Part shown: one piece after another, positions 6,927 through 15,105 of the stretch
How the letters are laid out: each line of letters starts with the position of its first letter
Numbering within the stretch: position 1 is the first letter of the stretch
Origin: JBHIFB01 sp046760905
GTDB taxonomy: Bacteria; Gemmatimonadota; CAZMKB01
Direction of reading: 5' to 3'
Assembly (NCBI GenBank): GCA_046760905.1
Contig: JBHIFB010000039.1
Coordinates: 1 to 24,890 of the forward strand
Length of the DNA: 24,890 nucleotides
The notes under the pieces: generated by a model
Seen by the model: the letters and a program-made list of their open reading frames with translations, nothing else
Databases searched by the model: none
What the model was told of the DNA's origin: nothing
Program-made: the position numbers and the translations under genes

Positions 6927-9329
6927 TCAACGGGTCACGGATTTTTCCTTCAGGGCGGCGAGGATCTTCTCGGGTGTGATCGGAAGGTCGCGGATCCGCA
7001 CGCCGACCGCGTCATAGATGGCATTGGCGATGGCAGGAGCTGTCGGTACCATGCCGGGCTCACCAACCCCCTTGGCGCCGAAAGGCCCAGCCGGATCATC
7101 GGTCTCCACAAAGTCGATCTCTACGGGAAAGTCCATTTCGCGGATCGTGGGGATCTTGTAGTCGGTGAAGTTCGGGTTTATTATCCGCCCCTTCTCGGTT
7201 CGCAATTCCTCGTAGAGTGCGTATCCGAGCCCCTGGGCGAGTGCACCGTAGATCTGGCCGGAAAGGGTCTGCCGGTTTAGAATCCTGCCCACATCGTGGA
7301 TCGCGACCATGCGCAGGATCCGCACTTCACCGGTCTCCTCGTCCACCTCGACTTCCGCACCCTGGACTCCGTATGCGTAGGCGGCAGACAGGTTTCCCTT
7401 CCCGATCTTCCAATCCGGTAGTTCGCTGTTTGGCTCATAGAAAGCCTCTGCCGTTAGCATCTCGCCCTCCTTGCCTCGGAAATGCATCGCCCGCAACATG
7501 CGGCCGAGCTCGACCCTGAGCCACGGTTCGGAAGGGGCACCGCGCAGACAGACGAAGCCGTCACGCATCTCAAACCTATGGGCCTTCGAAGCCCCGGCCA
7601 CGTCAAACTCGGGTGGCCGGTAATCGGGGTGGGCACGGCGATAGCGTTCGAGGTTTCTCTCCACTTCACGGGGGAAGATCGTCTGTGCCCTTTCGAAGAT
7701 CTTCTTCTTTATCTTATCCGCGGCCAAAAGCGCCGCGTTGCAGGCTATGAAAGCACCTCGACTGGCATGGGTTCCAACGTCCCAGGGACATGTGCCGGTA
7801 TCCGTCTGGTTGATTTTTACTCTCTCGGGCGGTATGCTGAACGCCTCGGCCACTGTCAGGCAGATTGCAGCGTGTAGCCCCTGTCCCATTTCAACACCGC
7901 CATAGGAGACATTGACGTTGCCGAAATCATCCAGCTTTAGAATGACCCCGCCGCCGTCTGAGCGGTAGATCCGGCCCGAGCCTCCGACATGCATGAGCGA
8001 CGCCATGCCGACGCCTCGCCGCGGGCGCCGTTTCGGACCCCGCTTGCTTTTCCAGTCGAGTCGTTTTGCAGTCTCCTCGAGGCACTCCCTGAGGCCGCAG
8101 GTGCCCACCTTGAGTCCCATGGGAGTGGTCTCTCCCGGCAGGTTGCGATTGATCATCCGGAACTCGAAAGGATCGATGCCGGCCGCCTCGGCCAGCTCGT
8201 CCATGTTACTCTCTATCGGCCATGTCGCTTCAGGGTTGCCGTAACCGCGCATCGCCTGGCAAAAAGTGTTGTTGGTATATACGAGACGGGCGTTGAAGTA
8301 GACGCTGGGCACGCGATAGAGCGATGTGGCCGGCATGAGCATGACTGACGGGTAGGTTACTCCCCAGGAGGTGTAGGCGCCATTATCCTGTAATACCTCA
8401 AGTCGGCGGAACGTCAGACGGCCATCGGCGTCGCAGCCCTGCGCCACGCTGATTCGTGCGGACTGCCGCGGCGAGAGGTTGGCGAACTCCTCCTCGCGAC
8501 TGTAAACTATCTTAACGGGCCGGTTGGTCTCGTGTGCGAGCAGAATAGCGATGTACTCGTATGCATGGGTATCCAGCCCCGTGCCGAATCCACCGCCGAG
8601 GCATGGCACTATAACGCGGCTGTTTCGCCCTTTGAGCCCGATGGCCTCGAGGGCTCTGTTAAAGTCGCGCTGCGCCAGAAACGGGATCTGAGTCTTGGCC
8701 CAGATTGTCAAGTTATGGTTCAGATCGAACTCGGCTATGCAGCCGGCTGTGCCCATGCAGCTTTGCTGGACAAGCTGAGTGGAGAAATCTCCATCCACGA
8801 TATGTTTTGAGGATCGCTCGGCTGAGGCCAGGTCGCCGGATTCGTGATGAAAGGAGAGATCGATCAGGTTGCTTGTCCTCGTCTTACCTTCTGCATCTCG
8901 TTCGTGTACGAGCGGCGCATCCTCCTCGAGCGCCTCGACGGGATCGAATACGGCTTGCAGCGGTTCGTACTCCACCTCGATAAGTTCCACCGCATGCGCG
9001 GCTATGTCCGGGTCTATTGCGGCCACGGCGGCCACTTCATCGCGAAACTGGCGCACCTTATCACGTTTGAGCGCAAAGTTATCCCGCAAAAAGCCGATTC
9101 GTACTTCGGGAGTGTCGAAGCCTGTTATGACGGCCCGTACTCCCGGCAGGCGCCTTGCGCGCGATGTATCGATTTTCAGGATCCTTGCATGGGCGTGCTC
9201 GCTGAACTTGATCTTGCCGTAAAGCATCCCCGGTCGAGTCAGGTCTTGGATGTACTGGGCCCTCCCTGCCGCTTTGTCGGGCGCATCCGGCCTGCTGTGT
9301 GTTCTACCGATGTATTTATACTCAGCCAT
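6927..9329 (-). CDS. Molybdopterin-binding catalytic subunit of a xanthine-dehydrogenase-family hydroxylase
   Basis: The protein is 800 residues, a normal length for stand-alone large subunits. After an N-terminal a/b-hammerhead (KYIGRTHSRPDAPDKAAGRAQY) it has GGGFGTGLD (245-253), AMRGYGNPEA (359-368), VEMGQG and, near the end, GAKGVGEPG with the expected catalytic Glu (757). It lacks the AYxCSFR loop of CO dehydrogenase, so it is a hydroxylase for an organic substrate, adding oxygen from water next to a ring nitrogen or to an activated ring carbon. The ATG at 9327-9329 (AAAAGGGA upstream) is chosen; an ATG at 9350 in frame would add seven residues. The start overlaps the stop of the 2Fe-2S subunit by eight bases. 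It is the last gene of the operon. Inferred role: C2 hydroxylation of an indole compound to the oxindole. Confidence 0.9.
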   Translation of the reverse strand: MAEYKYIGRTHSRPDAPDKAAGRAQYIQDLTRPGMLYGKIKFSEHAHARILKIDTSRARRLPGVRAVITGFDTPEVRIGFLRDNFALKRDKVRQFRDEVAAVAAIDPDIAAHAVELIEVEYEPLQAVFDPVEALEEDAPLVHERDAEGKTRTSNLIDLSFHHESGDLASAERSSKHIVDGDFSTQLVQQSCMGTAGCIAEFDLNHNLTIWAKTQIPFLAQRDFNRALEAIGLKGRNSRVIVPCLGGGFGTGLDTHAYEYIAILLAHETNRPVKIVYSREEEFANLSPRQSARISVAQGCDADGRLTFRRLEVLQDNGAYTSWGVTYPSVMLMPATSLYRVPSVYFNARLVYTNNTFCQAMRGYGNPEATWPIESNMDELAEAAGIDPFEFRMINRNLPGETTPMGLKVGTCGLRECLEETAKRLDWKSKRGPKRRPRRGVGMASLMHVGGSGRIYRSDGGGVILKLDDFGNVNVSYGGVEMGQGLHAAICLTVAEAFSIPPERVKINQTDTGTCPWDVGTHASRGAFIACNAALLAADKIKKKIFERAQTIFPREVERNLERYRRAHPDYRPPEFDVAGASKAHRFEMRDGFVCLRGAPSEPWLRVELGRMLRAMHFRGKEGEMLTAEAFYEPNSELPDWKIGKGNLSAAYAYGVQGAEVEVDEETGEVRILRMVAIHDVGRILNRQTLSGQIYGALAQGLGYALYEELRTEKGRIINPNFTDYKIPTIREMDFPVEIDFVETDDPAGPFGAKGVGEPGMVPTAPAIANAIYDAVGVRIRDLPITPEKILAALKEKSVTR

Positions 9330-9819
9330 TGTGTTTTCCCTTTTCTTCATCCTGTCGCATAGCGGCGGCTGCCCTGACCGATTCCACTATCTGCACGTAA
9401 CCTGTACACCGGCAGAGATTCCCTGCGAGCGCCTCTCGGATCTCGGCATCGCTAGGCGAGGGATTGGCATCGAGCAGCGCTGTTGCCGCCATTATCATAC
9501 CCGGGCTGCAAAAGCCGCACTGGATACCGCCGTTGTCCACAAAAGCCTGCTGAACGCTGGAGAGTCGCCCGCCGGGTCCCAGGAGCCCCTCGATGGTCGT
9601 TATCTGTTTCCCCTCGGCCTCTATGGCCGGGTAAAGACATGCATTGATCGCCTTTCCGTCCACGAGCACGGTGCATGCGCCGCATTCGCCGTTCCCGCAA
9701 CCCTCCTTGGTTCCTGTCAATCCGAGTGGACCCCGAAGCACATCCAGCAGGCGTTCGCCTGGTTCAATGCTACATTCGGTGAGTGTGCCGTTGACAGACA
9801 GTGTGAGTTCAACTTTCAT
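9322..9819 (-). CDS. 2Fe-2S small subunit of the molybdenum hydroxylase
   Basis: This 165-residue protein has the two domains of the family. The plant-type ferredoxin domain carries C-x4-C-x2-C (EGCGNGECGACTVLVDG) and a fourth Cys in AINAC. The helical domain carries CGFCSPGM and CRCTGY for the second cluster. The start MKVELTLSVNG at 9817-9819 has GGGAG five bases upstream and gives the usual family N-terminus; an in-frame ATG at 9829-9831 would add four residues. It overlaps the FAD subunit gene upstream and the Mo subunit gene downstream. It passes electrons from the Mo centre to the FAD subunit in the cytoplasm. Confidence 0.93.
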   Translation of the reverse strand: MKVELTLSVNGTLTECSIEPGERLLDVLRGPLGLTGTKEGCGNGECGACTVLVDGKAINACLYPAIEAEGKQITTIEGLLGPGGRLSSVQQAFVDNGGIQCGFCSPGMIMAATALLDANPSPSDAEIREALAGNLCRCTGYVQIVESVRAAAAMRQDEEKGKHNG

Positions 9820-10669
9820 CGTTTCTCCCATCGAGTACCTTTTCCGCTGCCCTCCTGAACAGCACTCCCGTCATGTGGCGACGGTACTCGGCGCTTGTGC
9901 GTACATCAGTTATTGGCGATACCTCCTGCTTTGCCAGTTCGCTCGCCCGCATGAGCAGGTTAGAATCGATGCGTTGATCTTCGAGTTGATCCTCCACCCC
10001 TCGCAGTCTGAGCGGCCTGGGAGCGACTGCACCGGCTGCGACACGAGCCCGGGTGCAACGAGCCCCATTCATCTCAAGCAGAACGGCCACGCTCACAAGC
10101 GCAAGATCCATCTGAACACGTCTCTTCTTCATGTAAGAGGCCCTCGCTTGAGGCGGAAGCTCATCGATCACAATCGAAGTGAGCACCTCGTCAGGTGAAA
10201 GGTGCGTTTTCCCCTCCCCCAGGAAAAACTCGTTCAGCGACATCTCCCGCCGGCCGCCGGGACCAGCTATGCGTACTCTGGCATCCAGCACGAGTAATAC
10301 CTGGGCCATGTCGGCGCATGGTGATGCATTGCATAGATTTCCCCCGACCGTGGCCTGGTTGCGAATCTGCATGCTGGCAAACGGTCTGGCCGCATCGAGA
10401 AGCACCGGATAGGCCTCGCCGAGGGTCGGGTGTTCGAGGATCTCGCTTATCGTGGTCATGGATCCAATCTCGGTACTTTTGCCCAGATTGATTCCCTTGA
10501 GTTCCTCGATGTTGCGGAGCGAGATCAGGACCGTCGGACGCTCAACGCCGGCCCTGATCCGAACCAGCAGGTCCGTACCGCCGGCGATGAAGCGCGCATC
10601 CGGCTTCTTGGTCCTAAGCCGCAATGCTTCCTCCAGGGTAGACGGCCTGTAATATTCGGTCAACTTCAT
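9809..10669 (-). CDS. FAD-binding medium subunit of the molybdenum hydroxylase
   Basis: The 286-residue product has the typical layout of CoxM/HcrB-type subunits. The FAD motifs are AGGTDLL (29-35) and TVGGNLCNASPCAD (107-120), and the C-terminal CO_deh_flav domain reads ITDVRTSAEYRRHM. No extra Fe-S insertion of the 4-hydroxybenzoyl-CoA reductase type is visible. The ATG overlaps the stop of the CoA-transferase gene in an ATGA arrangement. The order FAD, 2Fe-2S, Mo is common for this enzyme family. The physiological electron acceptor is not shown by the sequence. Confidence 0.93.
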   Translation of the reverse strand: MKLTEYYRPSTLEEALRLRTKKPDARFIAGGTDLLVRIRAGVERPTVLISLRNIEELKGINLGKSTEIGSMTTISEILEHPTLGEAYPVLLDAARPFASMQIRNQATVGGNLCNASPCADMAQVLLVLDARVRIAGPGGRREMSLNEFFLGEGKTHLSPDEVLTSIVIDELPPQARASYMKKRRVQMDLALVSVAVLLEMNGARCTRARVAAGAVAPRPLRLRGVEDQLEDQRIDSNLLMRASELAKQEVSPITDVRTSAEYRRHMTGVLFRRAAEKVLDGRNDES

Positions 10670-11877
10670 GCCACAACCCCCCGATCTCGTACTCCCCTGA
10701 TTTCAGTCGCGCTCATACCTATCTCAGACAGCACCGCGTCGGTATGCTCACCGTAGGCAGGGGCAAAGGGCAGGCGAGGACCCCGCTTTTCCAGAAACGG
10801 CGTGGATGCGGCTGGTGGCGGCAGGCGTATGCGTCTCCCGTCGGGGGCAATGGTTTCAAGCAGGTTGGGTTTGACGAAATGCAGATCCATGACTTCCTCG
10901 ATTGGAGTGATCGGAGCATTCGGCACCGCCGCTCGCTTGAGCTTTTCAGCCAACTCGGCGGTGCTATGCTTTTCGGTGATCGAAGCGATCGCCTTATGCA
11001 GTTCTTCTTTCCCTGCCCTACGCCCCTCGTTGGTGGCAAACCGCTCCTGATTCAGGGATGCAAAGGCCGGCTCCTCGACGAACCGGCTCCACTGCACGTC
11101 GCTTCCTATGGCGATGTAGATGAATCCGTCACTCGTAGGATACGCATTGACCGGAATGAACTGCCGATGCTCGTTACCCGCCCGCCTGAGCTCGGAGGGC
11201 GGACTTCCCATATCGAGCATGGGAAGAAAAGTTTGCAGCCAGGACACCGCCGCCTTAGCCATGGAGATGTCGATCTGACGACCCCGACCGGTTTCAGAAA
11301 GCTCTATCATGGCGAGCAGAATCTGGGTGAAAGCTTCATCACCCGCCTTCAGGTCGATCAACGGTGGTCCGCATTGGAGTGGAGGCCCATCGGGGTGACC
11401 GGTTAGGTCCATGATCCCGCAGAGAGCCTGGAGCATAGGATCATATCCCGGCACATCGGGAAACGAGAGGCCCAGGGCCGATATACAGCACCATATCAGC
11501 TCCGGGCGCCAGTCGCTGAGCGTCTCGTAGTCGATGCCGAGAGAGCTGTGCCGGCAGGGTAGGATGTTGGTGCAGAATATATCGACGGGGAGTTCTCGTA
11601 TCATACGCCTCAGCAAGGTCTGTCCCTCAGGCATCTTCAGGTTGACTGCTATCGCCTGTTTTCCCACGTTCGGAGCCACGAAATAGCTGTGGCGATCCTC
11701 GCCCGCAACCGGGCGCCCAATGTAGCGATTCGGATCCCCACTCGCACGCTGATCGGCCCTCGGTGTCCCTTCGAGCCGGATGACTCGCCACCCGAGCTGC
11801 ACCATTCGTTGGGTGGCATAAGACATTGAGAGAGCCTGCTCGACACTGATGACCGTTCGTGGTTTTCTGATATTCAT
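10666..11877 (-). CDS. Family III (CaiB/BaiF) CoA-transferase
   Basis: The 403-residue length and the order of motifs fit family III CoA-transferases: SYATQRMVQLGWRVIRLEG near the start, VNLKMPEGQ, DIFCTNILP, GYDPMLQALCGIMDLTG, and then GPPLIDLKAG with the predicted catalytic Asp175, which forms the acyl-anhydride. These enzymes move CoA between organic acids through a Claisen-type ternary mechanism in the cytoplasm. The N-terminal strand (RTVISVEQALSM) differs from the common 'VLDLSxxxAGP' opening, as in some divergent subfamilies. The stop overlaps the next gene's ATG, but 97 bases lie upstream before the mutase gene, in which I see no clear regulatory site. Proposed substrates are an arylsuccinate as acceptor and indoleacetyl-CoA or succinyl-CoA as donor (inference). 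Confidence 0.88.
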   Translation of the reverse strand: MNIRKPRTVISVEQALSMSYATQRMVQLGWRVIRLEGTPRADQRASGDPNRYIGRPVAGEDRHSYFVAPNVGKQAIAVNLKMPEGQTLLRRMIRELPVDIFCTNILPCRHSSLGIDYETLSDWRPELIWCCISALGLSFPDVPGYDPMLQALCGIMDLTGHPDGPPLQCGPPLIDLKAGDEAFTQILLAMIELSETGRGRQIDISMAKAAVSWLQTFLPMLDMGSPPSELRRAGNEHRQFIPVNAYPTSDGFIYIAIGSDVQWSRFVEEPAFASLNQERFATNEGRRAGKEELHKAIASITEKHSTAELAEKLKRAAVPNAPITPIEEVMDLHFVKPNLLETIAPDGRRIRLPPPAASTPFLEKRGPRLPFAPAYGEHTDAVLSEIGMSATEIRGVRDRGVVA

Positions 11878-11974
11878 TCCGTGTTCATCCGGTCAGCTCC
11901 CTGAACAATCAAATAAAATTGAGGAGCCTCCCCCGTTTCCAGAATCAATGGAGCGTTCATTAAAGTATACACAC

Positions 11975-13588
11975 CTAGAATCGGACCGGCTCATCATAGG
12001 TCCCAAATACCTCCTTGAAGACACCGCATATCTCACCCACGGTCGCATAGCACTCAACGGCGTCCATAACTGCAGGCATGACGTTGGTCCCGGCACGAGC
12101 GTCCTCTTCGAGCTTTTTAAGCGCTTTTCTCAGGGCCCGACCGTCCCGCTCCCGGCGGATGCGCTTGAGTCGTTCGATCTGCCGGGCGGCCTCCTCTTCG
12201 CGGTAAGGATGAAATTCCACAGGTTGCTCTTCCTCCTCCTCTTCCACAAAACAGTTGACGCCGACTTTCTTGATCTCACCGCTTCTAAGGAGCCTTTGTC
12301 GCTCGTAGGCCTGACGGTTCACCTCGGCCTGGATCCTGCCTTCCGCGATAGCCCGTACGATACCTCCCCCGGCAGCGACTCCATCCATGATACTTACGAT
12401 GAGCTTCTCCATACGGTTCGTCATTGTCTCGATGAAGTAGGAGCCTGCCAGCGGGTCGACGGTATCGCACAGGCCGGTCTCGTGCATCAGAATCTGCATT
12501 GTGCGAAGTGATATCCTCGCGGCGTGTTCGCTGGGTATGGTATAAGCTTCGTCATAGGAGCAGAGCGCCATGGTCTGGGTGCCGGAGAGCGCACTGGCCA
12601 GGGCGTAGTAAGCTCCACGTATGATGTTGTTCTCGGGCTGCTGGATCGTCAGACCGCTGCCTCCCCCGCCTGCGATCATGCGCAGCTTCATCGACTTCGG
12701 GTTCTTTGCGCCGTACTCCTCTTTAAGGATCCGGGCCCAGAGGCGTCGGCCGGCGCGGAACTTCGCCACCTGCTCCCATAGGTTGCCATGTATGTTGAAG
12801 TTGAAGGAGAGCCCTCGGGCGAATTCATCGATTTCCAAGCCCCTCTCGAGTACGTGATCGATATATGCTCTCGCGATCAAAAGACCATATGCCATCTCCT
12901 GTGCGGGACTAGCCCCCGACTCACGGATGTGATACCCGCAAACGCTCACCGGGCTGTAATGGGGGACTTTGTGGGCGCAGAATTCGATCGTGTCACAGGT
13001 GAGCCGCATCGACGGCTCGACAGGGAAGATCCATGTCCCCCGGCCGATGAATTCCTTGAGGATGTCGTTCTGGGCTGTGCCCCGGAGTCCTGCGAGATCG
13101 AAGCCCCGCTTGCGGGCCATGGCAAAGTACATGGCCATGATCGCCGTGGCCGCGCCGTTGATGGTCAGTGAGACCGTGATCCTGTTCAGATCGATATCGG
13201 CAAAAGCCTCTTCCATATCGGCCAGCGTGTCGACGGCCATCCCCACCCGGCCCACTTCTCCCTCGGCAATGGGATCGTCCGAGTCGTAGCCACACTGCGT
13301 GGGTAGGTCGAAGGCCACATTCAGACCGGTCTGGCCATGTTCTATCAGGTAGAGGAACCGCTCGTGAGTCTCGGCGGCCGTGCCGAATCCGGAGTACTGA
13401 CGCATTGTCCAGGGACGCTTGCGGTACATATAGGAATGGATACCACGGGTATAGGGATACTCGCCGGGCCGGCCGATTCTATCACTGCCGCCGCTGGCCT
13501 CGAGATCGGCCGGTGTAAAGACTGGGTCTATCTCGAGCCCGGATTCCCAGAAAACCGGCTCCACATCGCTTGTTTTCTTATACTTCAT
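11975..13588 (-). CDS. Catalytic (substrate-binding) subunit of a B12-dependent acyl-CoA mutase, methylmalonyl-CoA-mutase type
   Basis: The protein is 537 residues and ends without the cobalamin domain, which is encoded by the gene just upstream. The TIM-barrel signature is strong: YPYTRGIHSYMYRKRPWTMRQ, GLNVAFDLPTQCGYDSDDP, GTAQNDILKEF, SMRL and CGYH. Aligned by spacing with the Propionibacterium enzyme, Tyr65, Gln173, Arg183 and His220 correspond to Tyr89, Gln197, Arg207 and His244. Isobutyryl-CoA mutase has Phe and Gln in place of the Tyr and Arg. The carboxylate-binding Arg is kept, so the substrate should carry a free carboxyl as succinyl-CoA does. An arylsuccinyl-CoA would fit that rule. 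The start at 13586-13588 forms an ATGA overlap with the B12 gene; the longer open frame upstream is only its shadow. No mutase chaperone gene (meaB/argK) is nearby. Confidence 0.92.
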   Translation of the reverse strand: MKYKKTSDVEPVFWESGLEIDPVFTPADLEASGGSDRIGRPGEYPYTRGIHSYMYRKRPWTMRQYSGFGTAAETHERFLYLIEHGQTGLNVAFDLPTQCGYDSDDPIAEGEVGRVGMAVDTLADMEEAFADIDLNRITVSLTINGAATAIMAMYFAMARKRGFDLAGLRGTAQNDILKEFIGRGTWIFPVEPSMRLTCDTIEFCAHKVPHYSPVSVCGYHIRESGASPAQEMAYGLLIARAYIDHVLERGLEIDEFARGLSFNFNIHGNLWEQVAKFRAGRRLWARILKEEYGAKNPKSMKLRMIAGGGGSGLTIQQPENNIIRGAYYALASALSGTQTMALCSYDEAYTIPSEHAARISLRTMQILMHETGLCDTVDPLAGSYFIETMTNRMEKLIVSIMDGVAAGGGIVRAIAEGRIQAEVNRQAYERQRLLRSGEIKKVGVNCFVEEEEEEQPVEFHPYREEEAARQIERLKRIRRERDGRALRKALKKLEEDARAGTNVMPAVMDAVECYATVGEICGVFKEVFGTYDEPVRF

Positions 13589-13992
13589 GACTTTACTCGC
13601 TGTTCTATAAACTCCACGATTTCCTCGAAGGGCGTACCGGTTGGGAAGATGCCATCCACACCCAGCTCTCGCAACGCCCCATGGTCCCGGCGTGGAATGT
13701 TTCCACCAAGAATCCAGATGGTGTCCTCCAGGCCATGGGCCTTCAACCCCTCTCTCACCTTTCGACAAAGCGGCAGGTGAGCGCCCGAGAGAATCGACAG
13801 TCCCAGGACATCAACTCCCTCCTCGAGCGCGGCCTGTACGATCGCCTCGGGAGACTGACGGAGGCCGGTGTATATCACCTCCATCCCTGCATCCATCAGC
13901 GCACGGCATATGAGTTTCGCCCCTACATCATGACCGTCCAGGCCCGGTTTGGCTATCAGTACTCGAATCGGTGCCTTGTCCTTCTTTCTCAA
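13585..13992 (-). CDS. Cobalamin-binding subunit of the acyl-CoA mutase
   Basis: The 135-residue product is a stand-alone B12-binding Rossmann domain. It has the base-off signature D-x-H-x-x-G as LDGHDVG (Asp19, His21, Gly24), then SIL (66-68) and GG (96-97), in the normal order and spacing for methylmalonyl-CoA mutase small domains. The gene starts with TTG at 13990-13992, which overlaps the TGA of the acyl-CoA dehydrogenase (TTGA) and has GAGGG about seven bases upstream. Its own stop overlaps the ATG of the large subunit. The gene order (B12 subunit first, catalytic subunit next) and coupled overlaps suggest one-to-one synthesis. Confidence 0.93.
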   Translation of the reverse strand: MRKKDKAPIRVLIAKPGLDGHDVGAKLICRALMDAGMEVIYTGLRQSPEAIVQAALEEGVDVLGLSILSGAHLPLCRKVREGLKAHGLEDTIWILGGNIPRRDHGALRELGVDGIFPTGTPFEEIVEFIEQRVKS

Positions 13993-15104
13993 TAGAGCCC
14001 TCTTGCAATGTTTATCCTGAGTATCTCTGAGGTCCCTCCACCGATCAGTGTGAAACGAACATCCCTCAGATACCGCTGGATCGGGTAGTCGTTTGAGTAG
14101 CCGTAGCTGGCAAGGATGCGGGCAGCCCGTTCACAGATGTCAAGTGCTGCCTCTGAGGCGAAGAGCTTTGCCATGGCTGCCTCGTTCAGGTTGTCCATGC
14201 CCTGATCAACGCGCCATGCTGACCACCATGTCAGTTGCCTGGCGGCTTCCAGCTGCACAACCATCTCCGCAAGATGTGTCTGAATAGCCTGGAATTTCCT
14301 GATGGGTCGCCCGAACTGCATCCGCTGGTCTGCGTAGTCACGGGCATCCTCGAAGGCGGCGCGGGCGACGCCCAGTGCGAGTGCTGCTGTCATAAGGCGG
14401 ATCTCTGCCAGGATCTCGCGCAAGTAGCCCATTCCCTGGCCCGGCTCACCGAGTATTGTCAGGGCAGGGGTATCATCAAAAGCAACTTCCGAAGTGAGGG
14501 AAGCGCGAACGCCCAGCTTGTCGATGTCACGTCCAATAACCAGACCATCGGCCCCCCGCTCAAGGAGGAAGAAACTCAACTCATTCTCGCCGGTGCGGGC
14601 AAGGACAGTGAAGAAATCGGCCACGGGCGCCGAAGTTACCCATGTCTTGCTGCCGCTCAGAAACCAGCGCTTCTCACGCCGCTTCGCTCGAGTTGTGATG
14701 CTTGATAGATCGCTGCCGGCGTTGGGTTCGGTCATGCAGATGACGCCGATCAGCTCTCCCCGCAGCGCAGGCACCAGGAGCTTCTTGCGGAGCTTTGCGT
14801 CGGCAAAACGATGCAAGAACCAGGTTCCCATGAGTGATTGCATGCTGCATGCTGCCGCAACTGCCAGGCTGCCCCAGGCAAGCTCCTCCACCGCAAGGAG
14901 GTAGGATATCACATCGAATCCGCTTCCTTCCGGCTCAGGGTAGCGCATGCCGAAAAATCCGAGTTCCGCCGCCCTGGCAAATAGCTCCCTGGGAAACCGC
15001 GGCTCCCTGTCTAGTGATTCGGCCACAGGCCGGATCTCACTCTCAGCGAACCTGTGAAACGTGTCGCGCACAGCTCGATGTTTGTCGCTCAAAGAAAAGT
15101 CCAT
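13989..15104 (-). CDS. Acyl-CoA dehydrogenase family flavoprotein without the usual catalytic Glu
   Basis: The 371-residue protein has the family fold markers: CMTEPNAGSD (123-132) for FAD and substrate, FLSGSKTWVTSAP (148-160), the helix DYADQRMQFGRPI (256-268) and the end motif YPIQRYLRDVRF. The segment that carries the catalytic base in medium-chain enzymes (I-Y-E-G-T) reads LIGGGTSEI, with Gly356 at the Glu position. The alternative position used by isovaleryl-CoA dehydrogenase (REAFG) reads RMQFG. The start at 15102-15104 has GGGGG upstream and lies one base after the HyuB-like stop; the longer frame to 15149 lies inside the upstream gene. Proposed role: oxidation with loss of CO2 of an arylmethyl-malonyl-CoA, where decarboxylation would replace proton removal (inference). 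Confidence 0.88.
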   Translation of the reverse strand: MDFSLSDKHRAVRDTFHRFAESEIRPVAESLDREPRFPRELFARAAELGFFGMRYPEPEGSGFDVISYLLAVEELAWGSLAVAAACSMQSLMGTWFLHRFADAKLRKKLLVPALRGELIGVICMTEPNAGSDLSSITTRAKRREKRWFLSGSKTWVTSAPVADFFTVLARTGENELSFFLLERGADGLVIGRDIDKLGVRASLTSEVAFDDTPALTILGEPGQGMGYLREILAEIRLMTAALALGVARAAFEDARDYADQRMQFGRPIRKFQAIQTHLAEMVVQLEAARQLTWWSAWRVDQGMDNLNEAAMAKLFASEAALDICERAARILASYGYSNDYPIQRYLRDVRFTLIGGGTSEILRINIARGLY

Positions 15105-15105
15105 G

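Noticed and set aside
6927..10669. Aerobic CO dehydrogenase (coxMSL)
   Set aside because: The large subunit lacks the AYxCSFR loop and has CQAMRGYG instead; the neighbours are CoA- and ring-opening enzymes.
11878..11974. Terminator or new promoter between mutase and CoA-transferase genes
   Set aside because: The only inverted repeat (GAGG-CT-CCTC) has a two-base loop and cannot form a normal hairpin; no -35/-10 pair was found.
13589..13768. 60-residue N-terminal extension of the mutase large subunit
   Set aside because: It is the B12-subunit gene read in another frame; the ATG at 13588 overlaps the B12 stop as ATGA and gives the family N-terminus.
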